Assembly: GCF_021462225.1 (NCBI RefSeq)
Contig: NC_061816.1
Location: 5,327,854-5,391,853 of the forward strand
Direction of reading: 5' to 3'
Length of the DNA stretch: 64,000 nucleotides
DNA from: Girardinichthys multiradiatus
Taxonomy: Eukaryota; Chordata; Actinopteri; Cyprinodontiformes; Goodeidae
Shown: piece after piece, positions 22,438 through 33,700 of the stretch
Position numbering within the stretch: position 1 is the stretch's first letter
Layout: the number at the start of each line of letters is the position of its first letter
The notes under the pieces: model-generated
Told to the model about the DNA's origin: nothing
Database searches by the model: none
Seen by the model: only the letters and a program-made list of their open reading frames with translations
Made by a program: the position numbers and the translations under genes

Positions 22438-22500
22438 ACTCCGGTTTTTCCTCCCAGTAAACCGGTTTATACTCCGGTTTTCTGCCAGTAAACGGAGTCA
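22438..22500 (+). promoter_or_regulatory. Duplicated CCGGTTT-CAGTAAAC element in the DYNLT3 promoter
   Basis: Two adjacent 30-33-bp copies each begin ACTCCGGTTTT and contain CAGTAAAC followed by CGG. The first includes the palindrome AAACCGGTTT, which matches the Grainyhead-like consensus AACCGGTT. The pair ends about 34 nt before the DYNLT3 ATG, so it lies in the core promoter or 5'UTR. Confidence 0.45.
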
Positions 22501-22533
22501 GAAAGCGGCTTGAAGCGGGTACATCTCGCCGGG

Positions 22534-24439
22534 ATGGAGGAGTATCAGAACGGCAGCGAGGTTGGTCTCTGAGCCAATAGTTTCCTTTGGTTTCTGGAGG
22601 TTAGAAAGGAGAAGTTAGCCGGAAGCTAACCGGCTAACATAATCGCTCCCAGTATCCAGGCTGAGCTCCCAGCAGCACCAGGGAGGTTTTTAATAAAAAT
22701 AACTGTCTCTTTCATCTGTTACCTGTCTGTTTAGACCAGTTTAACTGCTGCTGATCATCTGTGATCATTTTCAGGGTTCATTCAGCTCAGAGGAGGCGGA
22801 GAACGTCGTCAAAGAGGTAATGCTAACCAACATCTCTACCAACATTAGCCCAGAAAAAACCGCATCAAAAGCTTCTTATTTAACAGTTTGATCAACATTC
22901 CCATGTAAAAAAATGAGGACATTGACTTTTACGCTTATTTGACGTCTAAAATAGACAAAGTTAATCCTTGAAAACTGCAAAATAAAACATATTTTCCCTG
23001 AATTCAGAAAAGTTTGGGAATTTTCTTCACTTTGCCTTAATGTTTCGTTAGATTTTAGACCCTGGAAGTCATTGATTATAACGTCAAGAGTTCAGAAATG
23101 TGATGAAAAACATTCAGGTTAAAATAGAAATGTGCTGGATAATGTTTAAATTTTAAACCCCGTGTTTTCAGCTGGAAATAAACGGTTAAATGTGTCAGAA
23201 ACTCAAATATGAATCTGTTTATTTTCTCAGCAGCTTAACTTTTAAGATGTTTTTGTCATAAGACAAACGTGGCTTTAAAAGGAAACATTACTCTAAAATA
23301 GTTTTTTACTTTTTTAATACCTTTTAGCTGGATTTATCTCTGAAGCTTGTAGATCATATAAAGGTTTTAAAAGATTTAAAATCTACTATAAATCCAGCTC
23401 TGTCACACGCAGGATGTCAAACATGGTTCAAAGGTCACACTGACTATTGGAGAATTTCTTTTATCTTTGCTGAGTTTATTTCTGGTTTCAGATTGAAATA
23501 ATCTGTCCCTCTTTCTTGTTTTCACCGTTTCTGGCTTTGATAACAAAGAAAACAGAATTTTCCATCATAAGGAGCAAATACCAGACGTAAAGCCCGGAGC
23601 TCCTTATCAGTTCCAAGTAAAATGTGTTTCCTGTTAGATCTGCATCGTAAATCACCTCGTGTTGTTGTTTGGGATCAGTGTTCCCGCTCCGTACCCGCTG
23701 CCTGCGGCGCCGCAGCCCGGACTGGCTGCCACATGACTGATCACACCCGTGTGTTTGTGTCAGGGCATTGAGAGCGTGCTGGGAGGAGACGACTACAGCC
23801 AGACTCATGTGAACAAATGGACCGCCGGCATCGTGGAGCGCTGCCTCACTCAGCTCGTCAAACTGGGCAAACCCTACAAATACATCGGTACCACATCTAT
23901 CAGCGGCTTTCACTGCTCCTCAGACGTACAGTTAGTCCAGAACCAGATGAGGGTTAGAAAAGTCCAGAGAACTAACTGGGTTTGTGTTCACAGTGACGTG
24001 TTCTGTGATGCAGAAAACTGGTGCCGGCCTCCACACAGCGAACTCCTGTTACTGGGACACCAGTATGGACGGTGAGCAAACATCTGCAGCTTCCTCACAG
24101 GTTCTGCTTTAGGAGCTCCAGATCCAGAAGGTTCTGAAGGTTTCTGGATGCTGAATACTTCGCCCTCTGATTGGCTGATAGTCTCTGTAGTTTCTCTAAA
24201 ACCACTCACAGAGTTCCTGCTGAAATGTAGAAGATGGAGTTTGCTTTTAGCACTTATTCCAGTCTGGATAAATGTGGAAAAAACAAAAAGTGTAGCAGTT
24301 TAATGAACAAAAACTGGTTCTGCTGGATTCTCCTTCAAGGTTCTGTTTGTCCGTTTCCCCTGCAGGAAGCTGCACTGTGAGGTGGGAGAACCGCACCATG
24401 TACTGTGTGGTGAGCGTGTTCGCCGTCTCCATCGCGTAG
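22534..24439 (+). CDS. dynlt3: DYNLT3, Tctex-type cytoplasmic dynein light chain
   Basis: Tctex-type light chains dimerise and bind the dynein intermediate chain, linking cargo to the motor. Five exons, 22534-22560, 22775-22816, 23764-23887, 23994-24071 and 24366-24439, encode 114 residues, the usual family length. The peptide starts [20 protein letters not shown] and has the core blocks [35 protein letters not shown] and the C-terminal beta-strand block [16 protein letters not shown]. The N-terminal half (EEA..VVKE, VLGG.DY, LVKLGK) favours DYNLT3, while [10 protein letters not shown] resembles DYNLT1. The position between RPGR and CYBB settles on DYNLT3, since human DYNLT3 adjoins CYBB. The 947-bp third-exon-preceding intron (22817-23763) and the 294-bp last intron contain nothing recognisable. 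The ATG is the first in a CpG-containing leader. Confidence 0.93.
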
Positions 24440-24600
24440 GATTCAAACATTACACACACCATCAGAGGAGGGCTGCAGCGTGCTGATCCAAGCAGCAGGG
24501 GGAGACAAAGCGCCACAGTGTTAACGCTGAGATTCAGCTGCAGACGAATCACTTCTGCCTGGATCATGTAGGAGAGACTTTTGTATGAGAGCTGCTGCAA

Positions 24601-24606
24601 AATAAA
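24601..24606 (+). terminator. DYNLT3 poly(A) signal
   Basis: AATAAA 161 nt after the DYNLT3 stop, followed by a GT/T-rich stretch (TTTCTTGTAAAATCATCTTTTCTTG pattern near 24612-24640). This is the most convincing poly(A) signal in the window by position. Confidence 0.7.
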
Positions 24607-25639
24607 CACAATTTCTTGTAAAATCATCTTTTCTTGTAGTTTTGTATTTTATAGCTTTTACTTTTCATTTCAGTTTAAAGTTGCAGGTTTGACTTTCATT
24701 TTCCATCAGCGGCTCGGAGATGTTTCTGTCTGCATCAGATCATCCTAGATAAGTCTGCTTAGATGTTTGTTACTGCAGAACATTTAACTGATTCATACAA
24801 TTAAACTGAATTCATTCTTATTTAAGTGGAAAAGCTGCAAATTTTTATGGGGAAAAAGCCTCTCCTGGTTCACAGAAACCAGCTTAGCAGCTGTAAACAT
24901 AAAGAGAAAAAACAAAACTATCCAGAGATAAAAGGAGCTCAGGTTTAAGCAAAGTGTCTTTTTATCTTAGTAACTTGGTGGTACAAGAAGCATTTATTCA
25001 ATCATCCTACAACCTATAGAAGGTGTTATTTTCATTAAAGCAGGACCATCTGACTATGAGGTCAGTTTATTTCTCATTCCAACCAAATCAAGCGTATTCT
25101 GAACCTGCATCCTAATCTAATATTTGTCAGTTTCTTCTGAAATGTCAGCTTGTTATCGACGTAATGAGACAAAGATGATCCCAACGTTTCTACTTTTAAT
25201 GTGACATCCACCCTCTACAGTCCAGCAGTAAAATGACTCTACCTCGCAAAGATCTTTGACCTCGAGGACATTCCCTGTCTTCAGGTGACCCCTCAGAGTG
25301 TTCTGGTTACGCCGGTCCAAAATGTCCCTCTTAGGTTTTAGACCAAAGTCGACTCGTTCATGATTTCATCCATGTCACCATCTTTTTTTTTTTGTTTTGC
25401 CAGAATATTTTTGTTGAGATTTTGACCATGAAATCAATCAATCCTACAGAAGAATACAGTCTGATCCATACAAAGTTCCTTCATGACTGCTCGACATAGT
25501 TTGTTTCCAGAGAGAAAAAAAAAAAGTAACCCCTTGAACAGCTCTTCTCTCATCAGCAGAGGTAATTGAGCATTATAAATTAATATAACATGCATGTAAT
25601 TATATACTTTTACTTGAATCCTGAAAACGTAGGTTACAT
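24607..25639. other. DYNLT3-CYBB convergent intergenic region, left part
   Basis: No gene recognised. The sequence is moderately AT-rich with short T and A runs near 25386 and 25520. It may include the 3' end of the L1-like fragment to its right, but I cannot show that. Confidence 0.5.
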
Positions 25640-26620
25640 TATCTCAAAGGTCCAACAAATCATCTGTTTTAACCACTAGGTGGCGATAGGTCCATTCACA
25701 GTCCTTCAAGCCAAAGCTGTACATTTCTTTGCAGCTAACTCTATGAAAGCTGCACGCAGCTTCACTGGAAATGAGCTTCTCAATTCTGCTTTTTGTTTCC
25801 TCCCAAAAGGGTTTTATTTGTCTACACTCCCTACATACAATGAAATCAAGTCCCTTTAGAGCAACACTGTATGCATACATCTGGTATGCCGTTATTATAG
25901 TTGTTTAGTTTAACAGGTCTAACATGTACTCACAGTAGTATTTTCTATCAAGCTGCACGTTTAGTCCTACAGATGTCCATTATTTGAAAGTTTCATATCT
26001 TCCTGGAACAAAGGACTGATTACTTCACACCGTGACAATAATCACGATTCTTTGAAAAAGTTTCATGCCTGACTTGAATCATGTTTTTCAGAACAGGATT
26101 TGTAGTTTTATTCCGTAGATTTTTGTTATGTCAGAGTATAAAAATAAGGGCAGGGCTCCAGACTCCATTTCAACCCAATGTGGATTGTCTGTGTTTGAGA
26201 AGTAATATATGATAGCCCTTAATTGTGTGGCCCAGTAGTAAAGCTTAAAGTTGGCAGCCCCCGTCTATCAGAGTAAATGGAGATGCAACCTAGGCCTTCA
26301 ATCTTTCCATATAAACCCTGCAGTAGTTTTCTTCAACCATATAAACAATTCAGGAGGAGGCGGGAGGGGAATGCTTTAAAAAAGTTAGAGTAACTTTGGT
26401 AACGCATTCATTTTTAGACTATTAACTCTTAGTATAGGCAGGGTTGTCCATCTATTAATTAAAGCATTAGTTGTTTCCATTAAACAGTCATTATTAGTTT
26501 TGACAACCTCTTTCAATTCTGGAGTGATCTGAACACCTAAATAGTCAAAACTTCCCACTACATTAAATGATATAAGCTCTTGAATTATACAATTCTTGTG
26601 GCGACTGTGGCTCGATTCAA
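25640..26620 (-). mobile_element. Degenerate L1-like LINE, ORF2 C-terminal part
   Basis: Read on the minus strand from about 26575, the translation gives GSFDYLGVQITPEL, then LINRWTTLPILRVNSLKMNA and LPKLL, the conserved block after the reverse transcriptase palm in L1-type ORF2 (YLG...W..L..R...KM..LPK). Further along (25880-25644) the ORF has ECRQIKPFWEETKSRIEKLI, like the C-terminal ECPKIQ.FW..V...I L1 motif. Stops and frameshifts interrupt it. Ends are approximate, and no poly(A) tail or target duplication was identified. Confidence 0.65.
25673..25685 (+). promoter_or_regulatory. CTCF-consensus motif inside L1-like fragment
   Basis: CCACTAGGTGGCG matches CCASYAGRKGGC completely, in the same orientation as the motif at 22368. 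The two bracket DYNLT3. Occurrence in a LINE fragment may be chance. Confidence 0.35.
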
Positions 26621-26774
26621 ATTAATGACATAATAGAGGATTTAGAAGACCTAAAAGAATATAAAAAGTGAGATTAAGAACTGATTTATAGTTTGTGTTG
26701 TTCCCAACATTTTCCATTTTAAGATTTTAATGTCTATCTAATTTGCTCTAATTTAAGAAAAAAAAAAAAGGTCT

Positions 26775-26890
26775 CCACCTGTAGCTACCATCTGTGCTGA
26801 CGGTTCTTAAATAGCGGACGGCAGCCGCACAAAATCAGTCCAAGGGTCCCAAATGGCCCCCTGGCCGTACTTTGGACACCCTGGTTTAGA
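26775..26890 (-). mobile_element. Probable hAT-type DNA transposon end
   Basis: The minus strand contains CAGGGTGTCCAAAGTACGGC followed by CAGGGGGCCATTTGGGACC. This closely resembles the CAGGGGTGTCCAAAGTGCGG-type termini of non-autonomous hAT elements common in fish. No opposite end or 8-bp target duplication found. Confidence 0.4.
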
Positions 26891-27538
26891 CCAGAACTCA
26901 TTGTCCCAAAGGTTTGGGGAGCTCTCAGCCAGGCCTGGATGTTATCTTTGGAAGAAAGCTTCTGTATTTCCCTCCAGTACCTCTTGGTCCAGGCATGAGG
27001 ACCATACAGGACACTGGTGTCACATGTAGATTCCAGCTGCTCCTTCAGTGTCTTTTTAGAACCTTATCCTGACTGATACCTTTGTGCTTCTAGATCCAGA
27101 AACAAATTTTTGTTTAAAGTTCAGTTTTATAAACAAAAACCAAGAAACTACATAGGTGCAAAAACATAAAACTACATTATCTACTTCTGAACGTTCCTTA
27201 AACATATGAGAAAAATGTAATATATTTGGATGTTAATTGATGTTTTTGTTTTAGCAGAAAATATCTAAAATCGAGGTTATTTAGTTGTAAAGAAGCAGAA
27301 ACATTTCAAGCTTATTTTTTATTTAACCTGGAAAATGAACAACATGACACATACTTTTATTTTGAAAAGCAAAATTCAGACAAAAATATTAACATCATTA
27401 ACATGAAAATATTAACAATATTTACATGTTTTTCACGCTGTGAGCTTAAAAAGCTTAAAAGCCTTTCTTTGTCTTTTTGTACTTTTGTTTTTAATGTCTT
27501 TGCAGCTGCAGCAGAAGCTTTCATGTGTTTCTCCAGCA
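26891..27538. other. Spacer downstream of CYBB
   Basis: No gene recognised. A minus-strand ORF at 27357-27539 (Lys-rich start, hydrophobic end) begins beyond the inferred CYBB poly(A) signal and has no family resemblance; it is likely chance. Confidence 0.5.
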
Positions 27539-27544
27539 TTTATT
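27539..27544 (-). terminator. CYBB poly(A) signal
   Basis: AATAAA on the minus strand (TTTATT on plus), about 200 nt beyond the CYBB stop at 27745-27747. Chosen by position. Confidence 0.5.
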
Positions 27545-27744
27545 AAGCCATCTGAAGATTAGTTCTTCTTCAAACTCTGACAAAACTCTGTTCGAATGAA
27601 AGGAAGTTTTGAAATGACGCTAAAGGAGAAGAAGTAGTAGAAGAAGAAGCAAGGTGGTTGGATTTCTTCTTTTTTTGGGTTAAAGCAACATATTACAACA
27701 TATCTGTGGTCTGAAGGAGACCAGAAGCTTTCCCGCAGAGGTTA

Positions 27745-30700
27745 TCAGAAGTTCTCCTTGTTGAAGATGAACTTGACGTCTGCCTCGGAGTGAGACAGGC
27801 ACTGTTTCTCCAGAGACTTCCCGAGCTGAGGAGGACCACACAGGAACACTCCGACTTTGGACCTGGAGGCACAGAAGTGTTAGTGTTTAGTACTCAGGAG
27901 GCGTTTCAAGGAACCAGGGTTCTGATTTACATGAATGATCTGCAGGTTTCATCCATCCATCCTTGGTAGCATAGGTTTAGTACAAGGCAGCTAACCCTAC
28001 CAGCAGCTCTCTTTGTTTTATTATTCTCATTCTGTTGCACATAGTTTGTCTTCTTATTGCATAAAACTGGATGTGAAAAGTACTGACAAAACAGTGCCTA
28101 ATAACCGCTTGTTTTAATGAATATTTACTGCTGTCACATGCTACCAGCCTCACCGCGGGTGGTTCGATGCGATGTTGGCGAACTCATTGTCCCAGTTTGG
28201 CTTGCCGTAAAGAGTCTTCTGTTTGAGCCCAGTGATTGGATCATTCTCCGCCTCATGATGGACACGGAAATGAGCCGCCTGATTGAGGAGGAGGAAAAAA
28301 GATGTGTCTGCAAGTGCTTTCACTATAGCCCCAAATTTGGATAAAAATACTTAAGGTGGAAACTAGATGACTATAAGCATTATCAGAGGCATTGGTCATA
28401 ATGTTCTGGCTTATGAGGTACCTCCGTGTCTTTCCAGCGGGTCAGGTAGATGTTGTAGCTGAGAAAGTCGGCCATGTCTTTGTCTGCCATTTGGCGCTCC
28501 AGAGACTGCAGCAGGTCCGCGAACCACTCGAAGGCCTGAGTCTCAGGACACAACCAGTAGAAGTAGATCTGCAACAGAACCACCTCATCAGATAAAGTTC
28601 TGAGCTGTTTTTACAACAGAACCTGATTAGCTTAATGCAGAGAACAAATAAACTGAAGCATGTGAAGCCCCTCCTTTTATGTTCTCATGCGTACCAGCAC
28701 AAAAAAATGGTTCAGTAGACGAAGTAAAGCAGATTTAAACAGGTTGAAGTAAAACTGTAGCTAAAAAGGTTCTGCTAAAACCTCATATTGACCTCAGAAA
28801 AAACTTGGACCTTTGAAATTTGGGAGCTAGACGCTAAAGCAGGTAAAATGTGTCTGGGTTAATAAAAGCAAACTGTTTTGGGGGGAGAGGTTAGAAAGTT
28901 GCCCTTCCCTCCAAAATCACAGTCTGCTGTCAATGGCTGATCAAGCTCCAACAACCATTTCCATGTTGAATTGGACAAAACAAAAATCCAAACCCAATTT
29001 CTGGATTTATTCAAAAATTTTTGCTAATAATTTTCCAGGAAATACTATTAAACATCAATTTATTTTCTTTTTCAACCAAGATATTTACATTTTTAATTCA
29101 TAAGCATTCTGAAAAGCTAAGCCTAAAATGTTTTCTTTCCTTTGAAACGCCAGCATTCAATATCTTCTCATGCAGGCAGAGGAGTTGCAGTGTTTTGGTT
29201 CCCTGGAGCCAAACTTACCTTCTTGGTGAAGACGTCTTGGTTGTTCTGGATGTGTTTGTACCACACAGACTTAAGGATGGAGGCGAAGGGAGTCACCCCG
29301 ATTCCTGCTCCCACCAGCATCACCACCTCATACCGGAACACGTCCTCGCTGGCAGTCCCAAACGGGCCGTCTATGGCTACCCTGAAGGCCAAACAGTGAA
29401 CAAAGAAAGCTGGTTATGGCTAGATTGTTGTCATTTTTTTTGCCACTGAACTCTGTTTGATGCTTTTTGCCGCATTACTTTTATTTCTCAGCTTTGAATT
29501 ATTTGGTTTGAAGAAACGAGGTGAAGAACAACTTTAACCCTCATGATTTCCTGGACATTTTTCATTTTGGAATAGGCTTTGTTAATGCATAGTTGGCCCA
29601 GTTGTGTATGTTGGGCTGAATTTTATTTTTTTCTCTTATCATGTCTTTTATACACTTTTTTGAACTAAATCAAGAAATCTGTGTCCCTATGTCACTTTTT
29701 GTCCCAATGACCTTAAATACAATACCAGTGCATTTTTTTTTATTTTATATTTTTCATTTCCTGGCCTAGGTGAAGATTTGTTTTTGTAATTTTATATATG
29801 TACTGTAAATATACAGCTTTGCACAAAAAATAAACCTAATCAAAAAGGGTAATAAAAAAAGAATACCCTGCCCAAAAATGTCCAATTTCCATATAAAAAA
29901 TAGGAAAAGAGTACTTTTTCTCTTTTATAGGAAACTTTAAAAATATCCGAAGCAGCCTGAAAGGTTACAGTCCCAACAGATTTGGTTTAGTCTAATAAAG
30001 ACAAATTGACCATAAATTCTGGCAGCATTTGTTGAACATTATTTCTTTAGCTGCGATATTCTTGATTTGTCTGCTAAGAAGAAAATCCAAGTGTTTCGTT
30101 TAAAGTACTTCATCTTTTTGGGGATTTAGATATGATGACAGTTTAAATAAGAAAGCAACAGCCAGGTTTCATTGAGGCAGCAGGTCCTAATGGGCTTCAG
30201 GTGAGAGCTCCAACCTGCTCCACTGGATGTTGTGGTTGTAACTGCACCGTTTATATGGTTTCTATGGCTTCCAGCTCATTTTTAGAACAGACAGAAATCT
30301 ACAATAAACCACCCGCAGCTTTGAATGCAACTCCTTTTGTTGGCTTCACAAAGCCAGGTTTGATCAGAGGGGAGCAATCAAAGCTGAAGCAATTTCACAA
30401 TGTTTGCTTTAATATAAGCCAATTTTCCTAGATTTATACTTGGGCAATTTCCAGGCATCCTGCTGTTCAGGTTTATCTCCTCCGCAGGCTTCGTACAGCG
30501 CCTGAGTCCAGTCTCCAACAATGCGGATGTGGGCGCTGAAGTAGTCCTCCTCCGGGGCAGAGGTCAGGGTGAATGGGTGCCACTCTAGCCTGGAGACGGA
30601 TGGACACTGGATGAAGACGTACTGTCCCACCTCCATGCTGAAGCCTTTCTTCTTCATCTGCAGCTCCAGGGTCTTGGAAGGGTGCATCACCACCTGTGGA

Positions 30701-33700
30701 CCAGGTACAGAGTCAGACATTGTTCTCTGAATGGCTTATTATAAAAGAAATGTGTTTTTAGTATAGAGTGGATCTCAGAGGATTACACAAGCCTGTACAA
30801 TGCCAGGTTTTTGGGTTTAACAATTAGGAAGTCTGATAGATATAAAACTGTCTGGAAGGTCTGCATGAGTCCAGCAGCAACACTGGAGGTGCAGCGGAAA
30901 TGTCCAACAAGTTCTGGTTATTTTCTATATGATTTATATTCTGTATTTCCCTTGTGTCTGGTCCAACAAGTCAAGCCTGGCTGAAATCTCCCAAAGGTGT
31001 TCTGGTTTTGGACCAAAATTCCAACAGGTATGTCTGGCATCAGCAAAAGAAAACTATACCAACAGTAAAACACAGTGGTGGCAGTATCATGATCTGGGGT
31101 TGCGTTTTTTTGTTGAGGTGAGTGAAATTATTAACCGTTCCAAACACCAGCCCAAAACCAGCAGGAGTCTGCTAGAAAGCTGAAAATGAAGAAGGATTTA
31201 ATACATTTGGTTGTTTTTTTTCCTTTGTTCAATTATAGAGAACCCAGAAAAATATCATGGTTTTAAAATGATTTGTGGTCTAAAAAAACTATATTTTTAC
31301 AAGAGTGTGTGAACTTTGAAGATGCCCTGTAGAAAGGAGAAAAACCGCATTGGACATTATTTCTGTTCAAACTCTTTGAGACTGAAACACACCTTGGTGA
31401 TGACCACTTTCTGATGGGACCGATAGATTCGAACAAGCCTCTCGCACACATAGAGGATCATCGGGCCCAACACCCACTTCCATGTCTGAGGAAAGCAAAA
31501 GGTTTCAGGTATGAAATCATGAAGTAAAAATGTGACTGGAAGTACCATATATCCCAGATATCCCTGTGTCAGCATCTCACCCCTGGTGGATTTCCTGCAA
31601 ACTCGGGTACGGCACAGTTGGACTCGTTTTTACCCCAGTCTTCAAACCTGTGGGCACAGACGTTGGGCTTGTTCGTCTGCAGGCTAACTGGAGTCTGTCC
31701 TCGCACAATTCGCCTGCAGTCAGAAACATAAAGGGAAAAACACTAAATATCCACCAAAAAGTGTTACAGCTGAAAAATAAATTATCAAAATGCGTAAGCA
31801 GTATAAAAAAATCAGGTTAAGATCAGTCTAATGGTGCTTAAGCACATTTCTTTCTCATTTATTTTAAATTTCATCTGAAAAGTAAAGTAAAGATTTAAAT
31901 TTAAACAGTCTCAGGAAGCTTCAAAGCCGAGCAAAGACCCAGTAAAAACTGTCTGTCTACAAACCCCAGTTTCTTCAGATTATTTCCAGTCAAGACAAGG
32001 TCAAATTAAGTCCAAACTATCTGAGTCCATTTGTCACCCTGCTTAAGTTAAAACCGAAAGCATCTTCGGGCCACAGGACATTTTTCAGAGATTTTAGAAA
32101 TTAATAAAGAAAGTTCACACACTTAGAGGGGAATCCTGATACCCTGAAGCATTACTTCTTCTCTGTGGTGCAACGTCTCGGTCTTCGTTGTCCTCAACAA
32201 GCCCAAAGAGTTGTTGAAAGTCCAAAATTTTAAATGGTGCTCAGACCCTTTCAGGCTGGACTTTACATGGAATTAAGGTCCTTGCCAGGATCTTCTCCTA
32301 CAGGTCCCTTATAGGTTAGGATTACATCCAAGGGTGAAGGACCTCCTCCTTCCACAAGGGCTGGAGTTCTGCATATTGTAGATGTTTCCCTGGGTCAGTA
32401 ACGGGTATTTGCAGAACTTGATGACTGGCTGAGGAGTTAATTGAACAATTTCAGTCAGGTGAGTTTGAACATGAGATGCAGGAGACTGATCCCCTGGGAC
32501 CCTGAGCCAGAAAGTCAGATTAAAGTAAAATCCCCATCTAAATGTTTCTTTGGGTCCACACTTTGCCATGGTGCTTTGTTTTGAGCCAGCAAGTGGCCAG
32601 GTCCAAATCACCTCAAAAAATATGCTTTTAGCAAGCAGTTGGTTCTGTAACAGACGCTTAAAAGTCCATTAGAGTTCAACCTGAAGTCAGTGAAGCTACG
32701 TTCAAGACCTATTTGTTCTCAAAGCCGTACAGACCAAGGTTAGACTGCCTTGCCATTACAGGTCACCCTTGGAGACTCCGAACCAAGAAGTGTCCCCGAA
32801 GGACAATGCCAACGTCAGTTGTACCAAAGGAGGTACAATCAAAGTCAAGTTTGTCCTCAAATATTGTCTTATTTGTTTCATTGCCTGATTCTAACGTGTT
32901 CCAGTCCATCTTAGGGGTGTAAAAAACATGAGTTAAAACTTGGTCTTAGATCTACAAAAGTTCTGGCAATTTTGGTCCCAGGCAGCTTCTCACCGCTGAA
33001 GCTACAAACTTTCACCCTGACCCTGTGTTTTTCTGATCTTACCCATAGCCGTGGAACACCAGGCCGATGAAGAAGATGACGAAGAGATGATGCGTGTACC
33101 AGAACACCTCAAAGTACGACCTGCGGATGACCTCCATGGACGAAGTGATGATGAGGATGAGAGCCAGCGTGATGGCCACGCCCGTCAGCCCAGCGATGGT
33201 GGTGAACATGACAATAGTAGGGCTCTGCACCAAAACACAGACATTTTACCTGTATATCAGGTGTTTTTGCCTGATAAAGTCTGGTCGGTCTGCATGTTGG
33301 GGGTTGGCACTACAGTTCCTGGTTTATTTTTATTTTAACCATCCTCCCTATGTCGACCTTAGCTGTTGACTAACTTCCCACATTTCCCGAACACTGTTTT
33401 GTCACAATGTAGTTCCTCTTACTGCTATAATTAAAGAGCACAGATAAGCCTGCATGTTGGTTATTACAGAAGTTAGTTTGAATAATGAATCAGACTCATT
33501 TTAAAAGCAGGAAACCAAAGAAGGTCCAGGCTCTGCGTTGGAGTAGCTGCACAACTCAAGGGTGTTAAACTGACCCGAGGATGAGATTGACAGGAAAGAA
33601 AGTGATTGAAGTTTATTTATTTATGCTGAAAAGATGGAGCTGTGTCAACAGCTCAGCAGAAATATGAATATTTAATGCAGGTTTGTGGTTCAAAGGAGAT

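Noticed and set aside
27357..27539. 60-codon Lys-rich minus ORF as an extra CYBB exon
   Set aside because: It lies beyond the CYBB stop and the inferred poly(A) signal, and CYBB is already complete to the conserved FNKENF end.
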